From the NCBI RefSeq assembly GCF_001750285.1, contig NZ_MAMP01000022.1, forward strand, positions 540,692 through 604,691: 64,000 nucleotides of DNA, read 5' to 3'. Source of the stretch: Domibacillus iocasae (GTDB lineage Bacteria > Bacillota > Bacilli > Bacillales > Domibacillaceae). Below the pieces are notes generated by a model that was given only the letters and a program-made list of their open reading frames with translations, did no database searches and had not been told where the DNA came from. Position numbers and translations under genes: made by a program. Below, one piece after another: positions 33,560 to 42,326 of this stretch. Position 1 is the stretch's first letter. Every line of letters starts with the position of its first letter.

Positions 33560-33765
33560 GTGAATTCTTTACCCGAACGTTTTCAATTAGCGTTTCAAGT
33601 CTTAAAGCGAGGGATCGCTTCCTCGCATTTAGAGCTGGAAGAACAGGTAACAGGTCCGTAGCTGTATATGCTGCATTTTATTGAAGAGAAGGGGAAGTGC
33701 AAGCTGACACAGCTGGCGGAACGGCTTGATGTGAAGCCAAGCGCGATTACGGTGATCTGTGCAGA
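33560..33765 (+). pseudogene. MarR-family regulator, truncated
   Basis: The GTG frame reads NSLPERFQLAFQVLKRGIAS, a TAG at about 33,659 where Gln is expected, then LYMLHFIEEKGKCKLTQLAE and RLDVKPSAITVI. This is the wHTH of a MarR protein, cut off in the middle of the recognition helix. Immediately after it the frame runs into an MFS transporter tail, so an internal deletion has joined two neighbouring genes. Confidence 0.7.
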
Positions 33766-34241
33766 TTATCGGCTTGTTCGCGGCATCTGCTTTTTTTCTC
33801 GGCTTGTTTATTGTGGCGGAGAAAAAAGCGTCCAGCCCGGTTTTGCCGCTGTCATTGTTTAAAAATGACATTGTCGTGATTTCCAATACGATTGGCTTTA
33901 TTATGAATGCCGGCATGACGAGCTTAAAGCACAATATGGAGCAGGCGGCCGGCAGTATGAATGCATCTAAGATCGACGTGGCGACAGCTAAAGAACTGGC
34001 GGCGTTTCAAAATCCGAAAGTGCTCTTGGATCAGCCGAAGCTTGAACAAATGCAGCAGGCCCTCCCCGCTGACATTCAGCCAGTCATTGCCGGCATGATT
34101 GAGACGCTGCGGGATTCATTAAGCGACGCACTGACAACGGTCTTTTTATCTGGTGACGCCCTCGTTTTGATCGCGTTTATCTTAGTCTTTTTCCTGCGGG
34201 AAATTCCACTTCGTACATCGAATAAAGAAACGGGTGAATAA
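33763..34241 (+). pseudogene. Drug-export MFS transporter remnant (DHA2-like, internally deleted)
   Basis: Residues such as LFAASAFFLGLFIVAEKKAS and VLPLSLFKNDIVVISNTIGF match the central part of 14-helix MFS efflux proteins. The next stretch, NMEQAAGSMNASKIDVA and QALPADIQPVIAGM, and the final LVLIAFILVFFLREIPLR match the extreme C-terminus. The middle and the first half are missing. It was probably the efflux partner of the MarR gene. An ATG frame exists (33759-34241), but the product would lack most membrane helices. Confidence 0.7.
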
Positions 34242-34242
34242 G

Positions 34243-34281
34243 AAAAAGCGGTTCGCACATTTAGGCGGACTGCTTTTTTCT
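34243..34281 (+). terminator. Intrinsic terminator
   Basis: AAAAGCGGTTCGC and GGCGGACTGCTTTTTT form a G-U-containing stem with T tail, directly after the MFS remnant stop. Confidence 0.7.
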
Positions 34282-34361
34282 ATTGAAACAATGTGCAAAA
34301 TTCAAAAAAATGTTTTTAAAAATAACAGCAAGGGAACAATAGGGAAAAAGGAGGCCGTCAT

Positions 34362-35090
34362 ATGTGGCATGCATTGATGTGGGGCGGTGTGTCGGGTTCA
34401 GCTGTTTTAATCGGCGCACTGGCTGCTTTATTTTTGCCCATTCAAAAGCGGATCATCGGGTATATTATGGCGTTTGGAACCGGGGTTCTGATCGGGGCGG
34501 CATCGTATGAACTGCTCGGTGAGTCAGTAAAAAACGGCGGGTTTTTAGCGACGGGCGCCGGTTTCTTAACAGGAGCGTTTGTCTTTACGCTATTAGACAT
34601 GATCATTTCTCAAAAAGGAGCGAAAAAGAGAAAGCGGTCGCACGCGCAGACGTCGGACCAAGGATCAGGGTTGGCCATTTTTATTGGAACGGTTATGGAT
34701 GCGATTCCGGAATCGATTATGATTGGCGCAAGCCTGCTTGCGGGACAAGGCGTCAGCTTATTGCTTGTGATCGCCATTTTTATGAGCAACGTGCCGGAAG
34801 GGCTTTCGAGTACAACCGGTCTGCTGAAAGGCGGCTACACGAAGAAAAAGATTTTCGTTTTATGGCTGACGGTGTTAGTCATTTCGGCACTGAGTGCATG
34901 GGGCGGCTACTTTTTTCTTGACAGTGCAAGTGATGCTGTCATGGCTGCGATTGCTGCATTTGCAGGTGGGGGGATTATTGCGATGGTCGGATCGACGATG
35001 ATGCCGGAAGCATTTGAAGAAGGCGGTCCTGTCGTGGGTTTTATGGCGGCACTTGGCCTATTCGTTTCGCTTTTATTAAATGAGCTTTAA
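34362..35090 (+). CDS. ZIP-family metal transporter
   Basis: 242 residues, about seven to eight transmembrane helices. VMDAIPESIMIGASLL and MSNVPEGLSSTTGLL are the metal-binding TM4/TM5 motifs of ZIP proteins (usually HxxPE; the His is Asp/Asn here). A charged loop KGAKKRKRSHAQTSDQ separates TM3 and TM4. It probably imports a divalent metal such as Zn, Mn or Fe. The ribosome site is GGAGG. Loss of the usual His in TM4 may change metal preference. Confidence 0.87.
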   Translation: MWHALMWGGVSGSAVLIGALAALFLPIQKRIIGYIMAFGTGVLIGAASYELLGESVKNGGFLATGAGFLTGAFVFTLLDMIISQKGAKKRKRSHAQTSDQGSGLAIFIGTVMDAIPESIMIGASLLAGQGVSLLLVIAIFMSNVPEGLSSTTGLLKGGYTKKKIFVLWLTVLVISALSAWGGYFFLDSASDAVMAAIAAFAGGGIIAMVGSTMMPEAFEEGGPVVGFMAALGLFVSLLLNEL

Positions 35091-35212
35091 CAAATAGAAA
35101 AATGTCTACTCTTTTTTATGTCCGGCTAAATAAACTTGATCCCATATGCTTCAAATCCTTTCCCGCAGACTGCACAAAAACTGCTACACTACAAGAAAGA
35201 GGTGGGGCTTAT

Positions 35213-35776
35213 ATGATGGAAGTGGAACAGTGGATTGAAGGTCTCATTGAACAGGCAGGCTGGTTTGGGCCGGCCTTATTTATTTTACTCCATTTAGTGC
35301 GGCCATTTTTATTTTTGCCAGTCGTGGTTGTCTGCGTTGCCGGCGGGTATTTATTCGGGTTTGTGCAGGGAACGATTTATTCGATTATAGGACTGTCGCT
35401 CATGGGCGCAGTTTTTTATAAAATAGTGAATTGGTTTCCATCTGTACGAGAGCGAATACTGAGCGTAAAGAGGAAAGTGGCAGGAGAGCGGAAAATGACG
35501 GTCGGCCAAGTGATGATTCTTCGGGTGATGCCCTTTGTTCATTTTCATCTGCTTTCGATTTATTTGATGGACATGACGAAATCATACAGGGAATATATGC
35601 AGTATTCTATCCTTGGCGTGATCGCACCGGCTCTTTTATACACGGCATTTGGCAAGGCCATTGAAGAAATGCCGTGGTATGTGTCGATGACATTTTTATT
35701 CATGCTTCTTCTTTTATACGCACTGCTTGAACACCGGAACAAAAAACGTACGCCGAAATCAAGTAAAATGTGCTAA
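35213..35776 (+). CDS. TVP38/TMEM64-family (DedA-like) membrane protein
   Basis: 187 residues from the ATG at 35213, with GAGGTGGGG upstream; an open frame extends back to 35102 without support. GGYLFGFVQGTIYSIIGLSL is the glycine-rich SNARE-associated/VTT domain motif. FVHFHLLSIYLMDMTKSYRE and the C-terminal TM follow. The family is linked to lipid scrambling and membrane homeostasis. Similar to Bacillus YqeD-type proteins. Substrate unknown. Confidence 0.83.
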   Translation: MMEVEQWIEGLIEQAGWFGPALFILLHLVRPFLFLPVVVVCVAGGYLFGFVQGTIYSIIGLSLMGAVFYKIVNWFPSVRERILSVKRKVAGERKMTVGQVMILRVMPFVHFHLLSIYLMDMTKSYREYMQYSILGVIAPALLYTAFGKAIEEMPWYVSMTFLFMLLLLYALLEHRNKKRTPKSSKMC

Positions 35777-35837
35777 AGTGACTGCATTTAGTTTTTATTT
35801 CATTATATGCAAAATTCAAAAAGTAATAATCGTAAAA

Positions 35838-35866
35838 AAAAGCGGTCAGAAAGAAGACCGCTCTAC
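35838..35866 (-). terminator. Terminator of the VOC gene, overlapping its stop
   Basis: AGCGGTC and GACCGCT pair around AGAAAGAA; on the minus strand a run of T follows. The TGA of the VOC gene lies inside the hairpin. Confidence 0.8.
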
Positions 35867-36235
35867 GTTCAGTTCGATTAAATTCCCATCTGGATCAGCA
35901 ACAAACAGCTGAGCGAAACCGCTGATGCTGTTTGGCTTCTCCAGTACGTTTACCTCATGCTTTTTCAGCCAGTCAAGTGTATCCTCGTAGCTTTTTACCC
36001 GAAGTGCAAAATGACCTTCCCGGCTTGATAACGACCGATCGCGGCGAATAGTCTGCGATTCGGGCAAAACGAGCAGGTGGATTTGCTGGTTTCCAACGGC
36101 ATACCAAGCACCTTCAAAATCAAATGGCGGGCGTAGTAATTCCTGCAGACATAACACCTGGCCATAAAATTTTTTTGACTTGGCAAGGTCTGTGACATTC
36201 AAGCTCACGTGGTGAAGCTGTTCATATGTAATCAT
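35846..36235 (-). CDS. VOC-superfamily (glyoxalase/dioxygenase-like) protein
   Basis: 129 residues. LHHVSLNVTDLAKSKKFYGQ at the N-terminus and FVADPDGNLIELN at the C-terminus are the two VOC metal-site motifs, with His at the first and Glu at the second, and GHFALRV in between. The family includes glyoxalases, dioxygenases and resistance proteins. No nearby gene indicates a substrate. Single-gene unit with its own terminator. Confidence 0.88.
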   Translation of the reverse strand: MITYEQLHHVSLNVTDLAKSKKFYGQVLCLQELLRPPFDFEGAWYAVGNQQIHLLVLPESQTIRRDRSLSSREGHFALRVKSYEDTLDWLKKHEVNVLEKPNSISGFAQLFVADPDGNLIELNVERSSF

Positions 36236-36267
36236 TCACGTCATTCCTTTTCCCTCCATTATAACAG

Positions 36268-36292
36268 GTTTATCTTTTTTTTAGCGGGGAAT
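36268..36292 (+). promoter_or_regulatory. Sigma-B-type promoter
   Basis: GTTTAT (36268-36273) and GGGAAT (36287-36292) are separated by 13 bp, close to the GTTTAA-N12-14-GGGTAT consensus of the general stress sigma factor. It lies 40 bp before an SDR gene related to known sigma-B-dependent general stress dehydrogenases. Confidence 0.7.
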
Positions 36293-36331
36293 ACTTTTTT
36301 TGTACACTAAAAATGGATGGAGTTGGATAAA

Positions 36332-37207
36332 TTGACAAAAGATAAATTTGAACGAATGGATGAGCAGACCCCGCCACAAACACAAAACCAGCAGCCCGGA
36401 ATCGAATCGGAAATGACACCGGAGCCGCTTTATGATGACCAGGAATATCAAGGATCGGGCAAGTTAGCTGGCAAAGTAGCACTCATAACAGGCGGCGATT
36501 CGGGGATCGGCCGGGCAACAGCAATTGCATTTGCAAAAGAAGGGGCGAACGTAGCCATTGCTTATTTAAATGAAGACGGCGATGCCGAAAAAACGGTTCA
36601 AATTATCGAGTCATACGGCGTGAAAGCACTAAGCGTTGCAACGGACGTGAGTGACGTGGAAAATTGCAAAAAGCTCGTGGAAAAAGTGGTTGCGGAGTTC
36701 GGCAGCTTAAATGTACTCGTTAACAACGCCGGCAAGCAATTCCCGACGAAAGACTTTTTGGCGATTACGCCGGAACAGCTGCAGGAAACGTTTCAGACAA
36801 ATATTTTCTCCATGTTTTATTTATCACAGGCAGCGCTGCCACACATGAAAAAAGGAGACGCGATCGTCAATACGTCGTCTGTCACCGCTTATCGCGGCGC
36901 ACCGGAACTTATTGACTACTCGTCAACGAAAGGGGCCATTACCACCTTTACTCGTTCGCTCGCGGCGAATTTAGCGGAAAAAGGCATTCGTGTCAACGCG
37001 GTCGCGCCGGGTCCGATCTGGACACCGCTTATTCCGGCCACGTTTGATGAACAAAAGGTGGCAAAGCACGGTGCTGATACACCGATGGGACGCCGCGGCC
37101 AGCCGTCTGAAAACGCACCGGCATTTGTATATTTAGCTTCAAACGATTCATCGTATGTAACCGGCCAGACGATTCATGTGAATGGCGGCGACTTTGTTAC
37201 GTCTTAA
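36332..37207 (+). CDS. SDR-family oxidoreductase, general-stress type (YdaD/YhdF-like)
   Basis: 291 residues from a TTG at 36332 that stands 9 nt after GGAG. An upstream in-frame ATG at 36317 lacks a ribosome site. The N-terminal extension (PPQTQNQQPGIESEM) is typical of the YdaD/YhdF group of Bacillus general stress proteins. TGGDSGIGRATAIAFAKEG is the NAD(P)-binding Gly motif, NNAG and the catalytic YSSTKGA (Tyr and Lys) follow, and APGPIWTPLIP is the PG motif. A sigma-B-like promoter is directly upstream, which agrees with stress induction. Confidence 0.9.
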   Translation: MTKDKFERMDEQTPPQTQNQQPGIESEMTPEPLYDDQEYQGSGKLAGKVALITGGDSGIGRATAIAFAKEGANVAIAYLNEDGDAEKTVQIIESYGVKALSVATDVSDVENCKKLVEKVVAEFGSLNVLVNNAGKQFPTKDFLAITPEQLQETFQTNIFSMFYLSQAALPHMKKGDAIVNTSSVTAYRGAPELIDYSSTKGAITTFTRSLAANLAEKGIRVNAVAPGPIWTPLIPATFDEQKVAKHGADTPMGRRGQPSENAPAFVYLASNDSSYVTGQTIHVNGGDFVTS

Positions 37208-37215
37208 TCAATCTG

Positions 37216-37243
37216 CCTCTGCTTTTTAAGCAGAGGGATTTTT
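37216..37243 (+). terminator. Intrinsic terminator
   Basis: CCTCTGC and GCAGAGG form a stem around TTTTTAA, with GATTTTT after. Confidence 0.8.
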
Positions 37244-37339
37244 ATGTAAGAAAGAATAACATTCCTATTGTAATTTTTTGCATTTCCCGTTATTCTAAAA
37301 AAATAGTACACCTTAGAGATAGAAAGGGAGAGATGTTGG

Positions 37340-38776
37340 TTGGAAGCATTCGTGACGTGGTTGAATTCTATTTTATGGAGTGATCCGGTTATATACGGTT
37401 TACTTGGTGTAGGCCTAATTTTTTCAATTTTAACAAGATTTTTGCAAGTTCGACATTTTAAAGAAATGATTAGGCTGATGTTTAAGGGAGAAAAGTCAGA
37501 TGCGGGAGTATCTTCGTTTCAAGCAATGTCGATCGCGCTTAGCGGCCGTGTAGGTACAGGAAACATAGCCGGCGTTGCATCAGCTATATTCTACGGCGGG
37601 CCTGGAGCTGTTTTTTGGATGTGGGCTATTGCGTTCATTGGTGCATCAAGTGCATTTGTCGAATCGACTCTGGCGCAAATTTACAAAACGAAACAAGGCG
37701 GACAGTATCGCGGGGGACCTGCCTATTATATTGAAAAAGGAATGGGCGTTAAATGGTTTGCGGTGCTGTTTGCGTTTGCAGCTCTTATCGCAATGGCCAT
37801 TTTAATGCCGGGCGTCCAATCCAATGCGATTGCGGGCGGAATGGCGAATGCATTTAATATCAACCCTGCTGTGACGGGGGTTATGATTGTCGTGTTACTT
37901 GCGTTCATTATTTTTGGCGGTGTTAAGCGGATTGCGAATGCCGCGCAAATTATCGTTCCCTTTATGGCGATCGGGTACATATTGCTTGCGATTGTTATTG
38001 TTATTATGAATATTAGTGAGCTTCCAGCAGTTATTTCATTAATTTTCCGCAGTGCGTTTGGCGTTGACCAAGTTTTCGGCGGCTTGCTCGGAATGGCTAT
38101 TTCATGGGGCGTAAAACGTGGCGTTTATTCGAATGAAGCTGGTCAAGGGACAGGCGCACATCCTGCGGCGGCGGCGGAAGTTTCTCACCCTGCTAAACAA
38201 GGGCTTGTACAGGCGTTTTCAGTTTATATTGACACACTATTGGTTTGTTCAGCTACTGCGTTTATGATTTTGATGACGGGTATGTATAACACGCAATCGG
38301 AAGATGGGGAATTCTTGGTGCAAAATTTGCCTGCCCAAGAAGTTGGACCAGGGTTCACTCAAGCAGCGATCGACAGTGTATTTCCAGGTATTGGATCAGG
38401 GTTTGTGGCAATCGCGCTATTCTTTTTTGCCTTCACTACGATCATGGCATATTACTATATCGCTGAAACCAATATTTTTTATTTAATGCGAGGCAAAACA
38501 AGTCCTATCGCTATCAACGCGCTCCGTTTTATTTTATTGGTCACAACCTTTTATGGCGCAACGAATGAGTCGGCGCTTGCGTGGGCATTTGGCGACGCGG
38601 GTCTTGGCATCATGGTTTGGTTGAACATCATCGCCATCGTCATTCTGGCAAAACCAGCGCTGCTTGCTTTAAAAGATTATGAAGCGCAGAAAAAGCAGGG
38701 AAAAGATCCGGTCTTTGATCCGAAAGCGCTTGGTATTAAAAACGCAGACTTTTGGGAAAATGAATATAAAAAGTAA
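37340..38776 (+). CDS. Sodium:alanine (AGCS) symporter
   Basis: 478 residues and about ten or eleven membrane helices. ALSGRVGTGNIAGVASAIFY and GPGAVFWMW are the AGCS (DAACS-like) signature, and RGVYSNEAGQGTGAHPAAAAE is the second conserved motif. It takes up alanine or glycine with Na+. It begins with TTG after GGGAG; an ATG at 37333 is out of frame. A terminator follows. Member of the AlsT/DagA group. Confidence 0.92.
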   Translation: MEAFVTWLNSILWSDPVIYGLLGVGLIFSILTRFLQVRHFKEMIRLMFKGEKSDAGVSSFQAMSIALSGRVGTGNIAGVASAIFYGGPGAVFWMWAIAFIGASSAFVESTLAQIYKTKQGGQYRGGPAYYIEKGMGVKWFAVLFAFAALIAMAILMPGVQSNAIAGGMANAFNINPAVTGVMIVVLLAFIIFGGVKRIANAAQIIVPFMAIGYILLAIVIVIMNISELPAVISLIFRSAFGVDQVFGGLLGMAISWGVKRGVYSNEAGQGTGAHPAAAAEVSHPAKQGLVQAFSVYIDTLLVCSATAFMILMTGMYNTQSEDGEFLVQNLPAQEVGPGFTQAAIDSVFPGIGSGFVAIALFFFAFTTIMAYYYIAETNIFYLMRGKTSPIAINALRFILLVTTFYGATNESALAWAFGDAGLGIMVWLNIIAIVILAKPALLALKDYEAQKKQGKDPVFDPKALGIKNADFWENEYKK

Positions 38777-38779
38777 ACA

Positions 38780-38815
38780 AAAACGAGCTGTCCGCTTCTG
38801 GACAGCTCGTTTTTT
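38780..38815. terminator. Bidirectional intrinsic terminator
   Basis: AAAACGAGCTGTCC and GGACAGCTCGTTTT form a perfect 14-bp stem with a 6-nt loop. It separates the convergent symporter and MATE genes. Confidence 0.9.
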
Positions 38816-38828
38816 AGTTAAATATTTG

Positions 38829-40178
38829 TTAAAAATCAAGCTGTTCCCGGCGGCGGTCCGCACGCTTAAAGCGAATGTTCCGCTCGTACTGGATAATGGT
38901 CAAAAGCACAATCAGCTCGGAAACCGGAATGGTCAGCCAGACACCGGTGAGCCCGAACACGCGTGGCAGCACAGCAAGCAGCAGAAGCATAACGGCAATT
39001 TCACGCGCCGATGTAATCCAGACAGCCATCCGGACACGGCCGATTGACTGGTAATACGTCATCATCACAAAATTAATGCCCATGAATAAGTAGGCGATAA
39101 AAAACAGACCAATTGCGTCGACGGCAAGGGACGTGACGGATGGAGGGAAGTCACCAAAAATCGAGACGATCGGTCCTGCGGCCAGCCGGCCAATAACGAA
39201 AAACAGCACACCCGCGCCAGCCGATACAAATAAGGCAAGACGGACCGTTTCTTTTTTTCGCTGTTCATCCTGAGCTCCATGGTAGTAGCTAATGAGAGGC
39301 TGGATGGCTGATCCCATGCCGAGAAACAGCATCAGCATGACACTGTGCACATAATTTAAGATAGTAAATGCCGCGACGCCGTCCGTACCCGCCATTTTTT
39401 CGAGCAGCAAGTTATGGGACACAGTAAACACAGACATGCCAATTTCAGCGAGAAAACTGGGAAAGCCAATGGCGATAATCATCCAAACAACCCGTTTTTG
39501 AAAGGTAAACCGGACGAGTTTTAAGTTGCTGGATGCCCGGAAAAAGTGTGTCGATAAGATCAAGATGGCCAATGTGCAGGCAATGACCGTGGCGAATGCC
39601 GCACCGGAGACGCCCCAATTAAGCACGAACAAAAACAAATAATTAAACCCAACGTTGGCGAGTGCCGCCGTGACAAGTGCTGCCATCGCAAGGTTTGGCC
39701 CGCCATCATTGCGAACAAAGACACTGAATATACTTTCGATCGTAAACACAAAGCCGAAGAGAAGCAGCACCGTCATATAAGCAGACGCGTGTGGGTACGT
39801 ATCCGGATTTGCGCCAAGCGCGTATACAAGCGGTTCGCGAAAAAAATAAGCTGCCAGCGCAATGACAAGGGTAATGGAAAAACTCAGCACGAGCGCCTGC
39901 GTAAAAATCACACGGGCTTTTTCCCGTTTTCCAGCGCCCATTGCCATGGAATAACGGGTGGCGCCCCCGACGCCAATCCAAAGCGATACCGCAATAAAAA
40001 TCGTATAAACAGGTCCGGCAATGCCAACTCCGGCAAGCGCTTCAGCACCAAGCCGGCTGCCGACCATTATGCCGTCAATGACAACGTTCGCGGCCATAAG
40101 CATCATGCCGATCATTGAGGGAATTAAGTAACGAAAAAACAGTTTGTACACGGGCAGGTTGGTAAGTGAATCACTCAT
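38829..40178 (-). CDS. MATE-family multidrug efflux transporter
   Basis: 449 residues with twelve membrane helices. LIPSMIGMMLMAANVVIDGI and the mid-protein NVGFNYLFLFVLNWGVSGAA are typical MATE segments of the NorM/DinF-like group. It exports cationic drugs using Na+ or H+. It lies downstream of a TetR gene on the same strand, with a TetR-operator-like palindrome in the gap, so it is probably repressed by that regulator. Confidence 0.92.
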   Translation of the reverse strand: MSDSLTNLPVYKLFFRYLIPSMIGMMLMAANVVIDGIMVGSRLGAEALAGVGIAGPVYTIFIAVSLWIGVGGATRYSMAMGAGKREKARVIFTQALVLSFSITLVIALAAYFFREPLVYALGANPDTYPHASAYMTVLLLFGFVFTIESIFSVFVRNDGGPNLAMAALVTAALANVGFNYLFLFVLNWGVSGAAFATVIACTLAILILSTHFFRASSNLKLVRFTFQKRVVWMIIAIGFPSFLAEIGMSVFTVSHNLLLEKMAGTDGVAAFTILNYVHSVMLMLFLGMGSAIQPLISYYHGAQDEQRKKETVRLALFVSAGAGVLFFVIGRLAAGPIVSIFGDFPPSVTSLAVDAIGLFFIAYLFMGINFVMMTYYQSIGRVRMAVWITSAREIAVMLLLLAVLPRVFGLTGVWLTIPVSELIVLLTIIQYERNIRFKRADRRREQLDF

Positions 40179-40204
40179 AAAAATTAAAACGCTCCTTTTC
40201 GGAA

Positions 40205-40221
40205 CAAAAAAACTATTTTTG
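40205..40221. promoter_or_regulatory. Possible TetR operator before the MATE gene
   Basis: CAAAAAAACTATTTTTG is a near-palindrome in the 90-bp gap between the TetR and MATE genes. A similar element occurs at 40857. The AT-rich composition means chance is possible. Confidence 0.35.
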
Positions 40222-40268
40222 TTTTATTGGTTTTCAAAGACGAAAGAAAAGATCAGCATATGCTGATG

Positions 40269-40823
40269 CTAGTTCTTTTTCACAAGTCCATAGAGAATAA
40301 TATCCACGATTGAATGAAGCGCTTCTTGAACAGTAATTGAGTTATCCTGGAAAAAACGCCGGTCGAGTGTTGTATTTGTCGCGTCGATGATGAGCTTCAT
40401 AATGAGCGGCACGTTTGTTTCGGCTATTAAGCCTTCGTCAATCGCCTGCTCAATCAACATACGCAAGTCATCCCACTGGTTAAGCGCCGTGTTCATTTTT
40501 TCCCATTGTGCCGGATAATGACGTTTCATTTGTTCTAAAATACGCAAGTCATAAAACTCGGTAAAGGTTGGCGCCACGGTAATGGTCTGCTTAATTTTGT
40601 CCAGAAGTGTTAAATCCGGATTGGCTAAAATAGCGTCTGTCCGTTCGTCAAAGGCGGTGAGCGACGAATCGATAATGGCGTCTAGGATCGCCACTTTCGA
40701 TGGGAAATGCTCATACAGCGTCCTTTTGCTGATGCCAAGCCTCCGGGCGAGGTCGTCCATCGTAAACTTCATGCTCTTGTCAAGAATCTCCTCGATAAAG
40801 GCGTTCATAATGCGATTTTTCAC
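40269..40823 (-). CDS. TetR/AcrR-family transcriptional regulator
   Basis: 184 residues. The N-terminal HTH is FTMDDLARRLGISKRTLYEH with FPSKVAILDAIIDSSL following; the rest is a helical ligand-binding domain. It stands between a MATE gene (same strand, downstream) and a divergent MFS gene, the usual placing of a local efflux repressor. It starts with ATG and has GGGG upstream. Confidence 0.9.
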   Translation of the reverse strand: MKNRIMNAFIEEILDKSMKFTMDDLARRLGISKRTLYEHFPSKVAILDAIIDSSLTAFDERTDAILANPDLTLLDKIKQTITVAPTFTEFYDLRILEQMKRHYPAQWEKMNTALNQWDDLRMLIEQAIDEGLIAETNVPLIMKLIIDATNTTLDRRFFQDNSITVQEALHSIVDIILYGLVKKN

Positions 40824-40856
40824 GTATCAATCCCCCTGGTCAAAAAACTAAAAAAA

Positions 40857-40870
40857 CAAAAATGGTTTTG
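40857..40870. promoter_or_regulatory. Possible TetR operator between the divergent TetR and MFS genes
   Basis: CAAAAATGGTTTTG has two 5-bp arms and lies in the 168-bp divergent region. Together with the element at 40205 it may let one repressor control both efflux genes. Confidence 0.35.
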
Positions 40871-40991
40871 TCCGTTCTAATATTATCATAACGGCTTTAA
40901 AAAAATTCGTCAACTTAACGATAAATTTATTTCCGTTTCTAAAAACAATTTGCTAGAATAAGCAAGCGTATATAAAAGGAGGAGTTTTTTC

Positions 40992-42185
40992 ATGACCGGT
41001 GATCAGCGGAAAAAGTTGATTATTTTAATGATTAACATGTTTATTGCCATTGGCAGCTTCGGCATCATCATTCCGATTTTGCCGGCGTATTTAGAGTCAA
41101 TTAATGAAGGCGGCATGGCCGCGGGACTGATGATCGCCATTTTTGCGGGCGCACAGCTCGTTTTTTCACCAATTGCCGGAAAATGGGCGGATGATTACGG
41201 CCGTCGAAAAATGATTATTTACGGCTTGTTTGGACTTGCCGTTTCAAGTTTTGTGTTTTATTTTTTCGATTCGATTTGGATGCTCTACGTGTCTCGCGTA
41301 ATCGGCGGCATTGGCGCGGCGCTTTTAATCCCGGCCATTTTTGCTTATGTGGCGGACATTACATCGTTTGAACAACGGGCAAAAGGAAACAGCTTCATTT
41401 CCGCAGCGATGTCGTTTGGGATTGTTGTCGGTCCCGGGATCGGCGGCTTCCTTGCTGACTTCGGCTTAAAAGCGCCATTTTTGATTTCAGCGATTGTTGC
41501 TCTATTTGCGGTGTTTTTTTCGATTGTTTTATTGAAAGAACCGGATCGTCCGGAGCAGCCAGCTATGATGGAGCGCCCGGCGGAAGAGCCGATGTTGAAA
41601 AAGCTTGCCCGCTCGGTGACGATGCCCTATTTTATTCCGCTCGTTATTACGCTTGTGATGAGCTTCGGCTTAATGGCGTATGAATCGGTGCTTGGCTTAT
41701 TTGTGGATGATGAGTTTGGAGCCACGCCGCAGGATATTGCGCTCATGATCACATCGACTGGTATTGTCAGTGTGATTGTGCAATTGTTTATCGTCGACCG
41801 GATCGTGACGAAATATGGAGAAGGAAAAGTGCTCAATGTCTTTTTGGCGGTAGCGGCTCTCGGGTTCTTTCTTTCGCTGTTTGCGAAAAACTACTGGTTG
41901 TTTTTTGGCATCTCGCTGCTTATTTTTTGTGCGACGTCGATTTTACGCCCTGTCTTAAATACACTTATTTCCAAAATGGCGGGTAATGAACAGGGCTTTG
42001 CGATGGGTATGAACAATATGTACATGTCAATCGGAAATGTGCTCGGTCCGACATGTGCCGGTCTTTTATACGACGTCAATATTTTATTTCCATTTATGCT
42101 TGGCCTTGTACTGCTCGGAATCACCCTTTTCATAACGATCCTGTGGCAAAAACGAGCAGTGAAGCAAAACGTGCTGTCTTCCTAA
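40992..42185 (+). CDS. MFS multidrug efflux transporter (DHA1, 12 TM)
   Basis: 397 residues. Motif A is GKWADDYGRRKMIIYGL and motif C is GIVVGPGIGGFLADFG, characteristic of 12-helix DHA1 drug/H+ antiporters like NorA/Blt/Bmr. The ribosome site is GGAGG. It diverges from a TetR gene, which likely represses it. The last codons sit within a terminator hairpin. Confidence 0.9.
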   Translation: MTGDQRKKLIILMINMFIAIGSFGIIIPILPAYLESINEGGMAAGLMIAIFAGAQLVFSPIAGKWADDYGRRKMIIYGLFGLAVSSFVFYFFDSIWMLYVSRVIGGIGAALLIPAIFAYVADITSFEQRAKGNSFISAAMSFGIVVGPGIGGFLADFGLKAPFLISAIVALFAVFFSIVLLKEPDRPEQPAMMERPAEEPMLKKLARSVTMPYFIPLVITLVMSFGLMAYESVLGLFVDDEFGATPQDIALMITSTGIVSVIVQLFIVDRIVTKYGEGKVLNVFLAVAALGFFLSLFAKNYWLFFGISLLIFCATSILRPVLNTLISKMAGNEQGFAMGMNNMYMSIGNVLGPTCAGLLYDVNILFPFMLGLVLLGITLFITILWQKRAVKQNVLSS

Positions 42186-42203
42186 ACGGAAGGCAGTTTT
42201 TTT
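42174..42203 (+). terminator. Intrinsic terminator overlapping the MFS gene end
   Basis: CTGTCTTCC and GGAAGGCAG pair around TAAAC, then seven T. Confidence 0.85.
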
Positions 42204-42326
42204 AGGGAAAAAATTCTTAAAAAGATGTATTGACACGGAATCAATAGTCATGTAAAATCACTTCCATTGACTTTTTGAACTGTACAAAATAAAATTACAG
42301 TATGTTTCTGAAAGGGGAACACACGG

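Noticed and set aside
39789..40118. Plus-strand frame inside the MATE gene
   Set aside because: Antisense to membrane-helix coding DNA; no ribosome site or family match.
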